Assembly: GCA_904502165.1 (NCBI GenBank)
Contig: CAJGDB010000045.1
Span: forward strand, 1 to 14,109
Direction of reading: 5' to 3'
From: an uncultured Akkermansia sp.
GTDB lineage: Bacteria > Verrucomicrobiota > Verrucomicrobiia > Verrucomicrobiales > Akkermansiaceae
DNA length: 14,109 bases
The translations under genes and the position numbers were made by a program. Below are positions 13,536 to 14,109 of the stretch, one piece after another. Each line of letters begins with the position of its first letter. Position 1 is the stretch's first letter. The notes beneath the pieces were generated by a model. The model made no database searches. It had not been told where the DNA came from and saw nothing but the letters and a program-made list of their open reading frames with translations.

Positions 13536-14109
13536 TCAGTAATTCAACTCGCCTGCGAGTACTCGGCGTTCAAAATCCTTGATGTTGACCACCTCGCCTG
13601 TGCGGCGCGCGTGCTCCACAGCAAAAGCAATCACGTGGGAGTGGGCGCTTGCCTGGATGGGCGTGGTCATGAGGGCGGTATCCTCCACCACCCGCATGTC
13701 GTTATACAGGTTGCTTACCAGCCCCCAGTCGCCACCGCCGTGGCCGGCATAGCCACCGGCTGCCTCTTCGATTTCTACCTTACGTACTTTCTTGGAGAAA
13801 TGCTCAGTAATGGTGATTTCACCCGGTCCGTTTTCCTTATAGAAAGCCCCTGCACGGAGTTTGGCCCTGGTGCCGTATATTTCGATGTGGCGGCCTTCTT
13901 CAAATGCAGTCATGGTGAATGTACCGGTGATACCGCCCATATAGCGCAGAATGGCTACCAGGTGGTCAGGCTGGTCGTTGTCTTCGCATTGGAAGGCATC
14001 TCGGCCCCAGGGAGAGGTCTTGAGCCATTCGGTGATATCTTCCGGCGTGGCTTCATCCACTCCGTCCATCACCATCTTGAGCCAGCGGCGGCAGGTGTCA
14101 TCGGTGATG
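13536..14109 (-). CDS. Gfo/Idh/MocA-family oxidoreductase, C-terminal part (cut by window edge)
   Basis: The open frame runs from the right window edge to a stop at 13536, giving about 190 C-terminal residues; an internal ATG at 14075 is not the start because the frame stays open upstream. The sequence is typical of the substrate-binding C-terminal domain of the NAD(P)-dependent Gfo/Idh/MocA family: GGITGTFTMTAFEEGRHIEIYGTRAKLRAG, then the HGGGDWGLVSNLYND motif after GGYAG, then a helix ending HVIAFAVEHARRTGEVVNIKDFE. The Rossmann domain and the catalytic lysine lie outside the window. The family acts on sugars, inositols and related compounds, and includes the GH109 alpha-N-acetylgalactosaminidases, so the reaction cannot be named from this part. 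Confidence 0.9.
   Translation of the reverse strand, partial: ITDDTCRRWLKMVMDGVDEATPEDITEWLKTSPWGRDAFQCEDNDQPDHLVAILRYMGGITGTFTMTAFEEGRHIEIYGTRAKLRAGAFYKENGPGEITITEHFSKKVRKVEIEEAAGGYAGHGGGDWGLVSNLYNDMRVVEDTALMTTPIQASAHSHVIAFAVEHARRTGEVVNIKDFERRVLAGELNY

Noticed and set aside
1..14109. CRISPR array, insertion sequence, integrase, tRNA-associated attachment site or defence system
   Set aside because: No repeat-spacer pattern, transposase or integrase frame, or duplicated tRNA 3' end was seen anywhere in the window.

Overview
The window reads as a piece of bacterial chromosome with moderately high GC and short intergenic gaps. No phage, transposon, CRISPR or plasmid signal was found. Three things suggest a Verrucomicrobiota member, possibly Akkermansiaceae-like: many large secreted proteins ending in carbohydrate-binding-type beta-sandwiches, a secreted SGNH esterase with a Gfo/Idh/MocA oxidoreductase nearby, and start codons without Shine-Dalgarno sequences. 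This placement is inference from protein style; the window holds no rRNA marker.

Layout. 1-77: no recognised gene. 78-287 (-): rpmI (ribosomal protein L35), with a promoter almost abutting its ATG. 288-440: AT-rich divergent spacer with phased A-tracts. 441-803 (+): small ArsC/Spx-family protein, followed by a hairpin terminator shared with the convergent gene. 895-4594 (-): two-gene unit for secreted proteins. The first (816 aa) has a coiled coil, a transglutaminase/papain-like Cys-His core, a helical middle and a discoidin-like C-terminus. The second (406 aa) has a thioredoxin-like domain without CXXC and a C-terminal beta-sandwich resembling those on beta-hexosaminidases. 4692-5894 (-) and 6041-6730 (+): divergent PhoR-like histidine kinase and PhoB-like response regulator. 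6720-8678 (+): secreted SGNH hydrolase overlapping the regulator by 11 bp. 8710-10089 (+): rimO. 10120-13317 (-): mfd, convergent with rimO. 13406-13479 (+): tRNA-Arg(UCU) with its own promoter and a bidirectional terminator. 13536-14109 (-): C-terminal part of a Gfo/Idh/MocA oxidoreductase, cut by the window edge.

How the genes may work together. The middle of the window (895-8678) can be read as one locus: a two-component system flanked on both sides by secreted proteins with features suited to extracellular glycans or glycoproteins. The regulator and esterase are almost certainly co-transcribed. The link to the two-gene unit rests on position and strand only. The rest is housekeeping (L35, RimO, Mfd, tRNA).

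The most striking signal is regulatory. Five genes (rpmI, histidine kinase, response regulator, rimO, mfd) have a sigma70-type -10 hexamer only 6-9 bp upstream of the start codon. The transcript should then begin at or within about four bases of the initiation codon. I saw no convincing Shine-Dalgarno sequence at any recognised gene whose start lies in the window. Leaderless initiation looks common here, even for a ribosomal protein gene.
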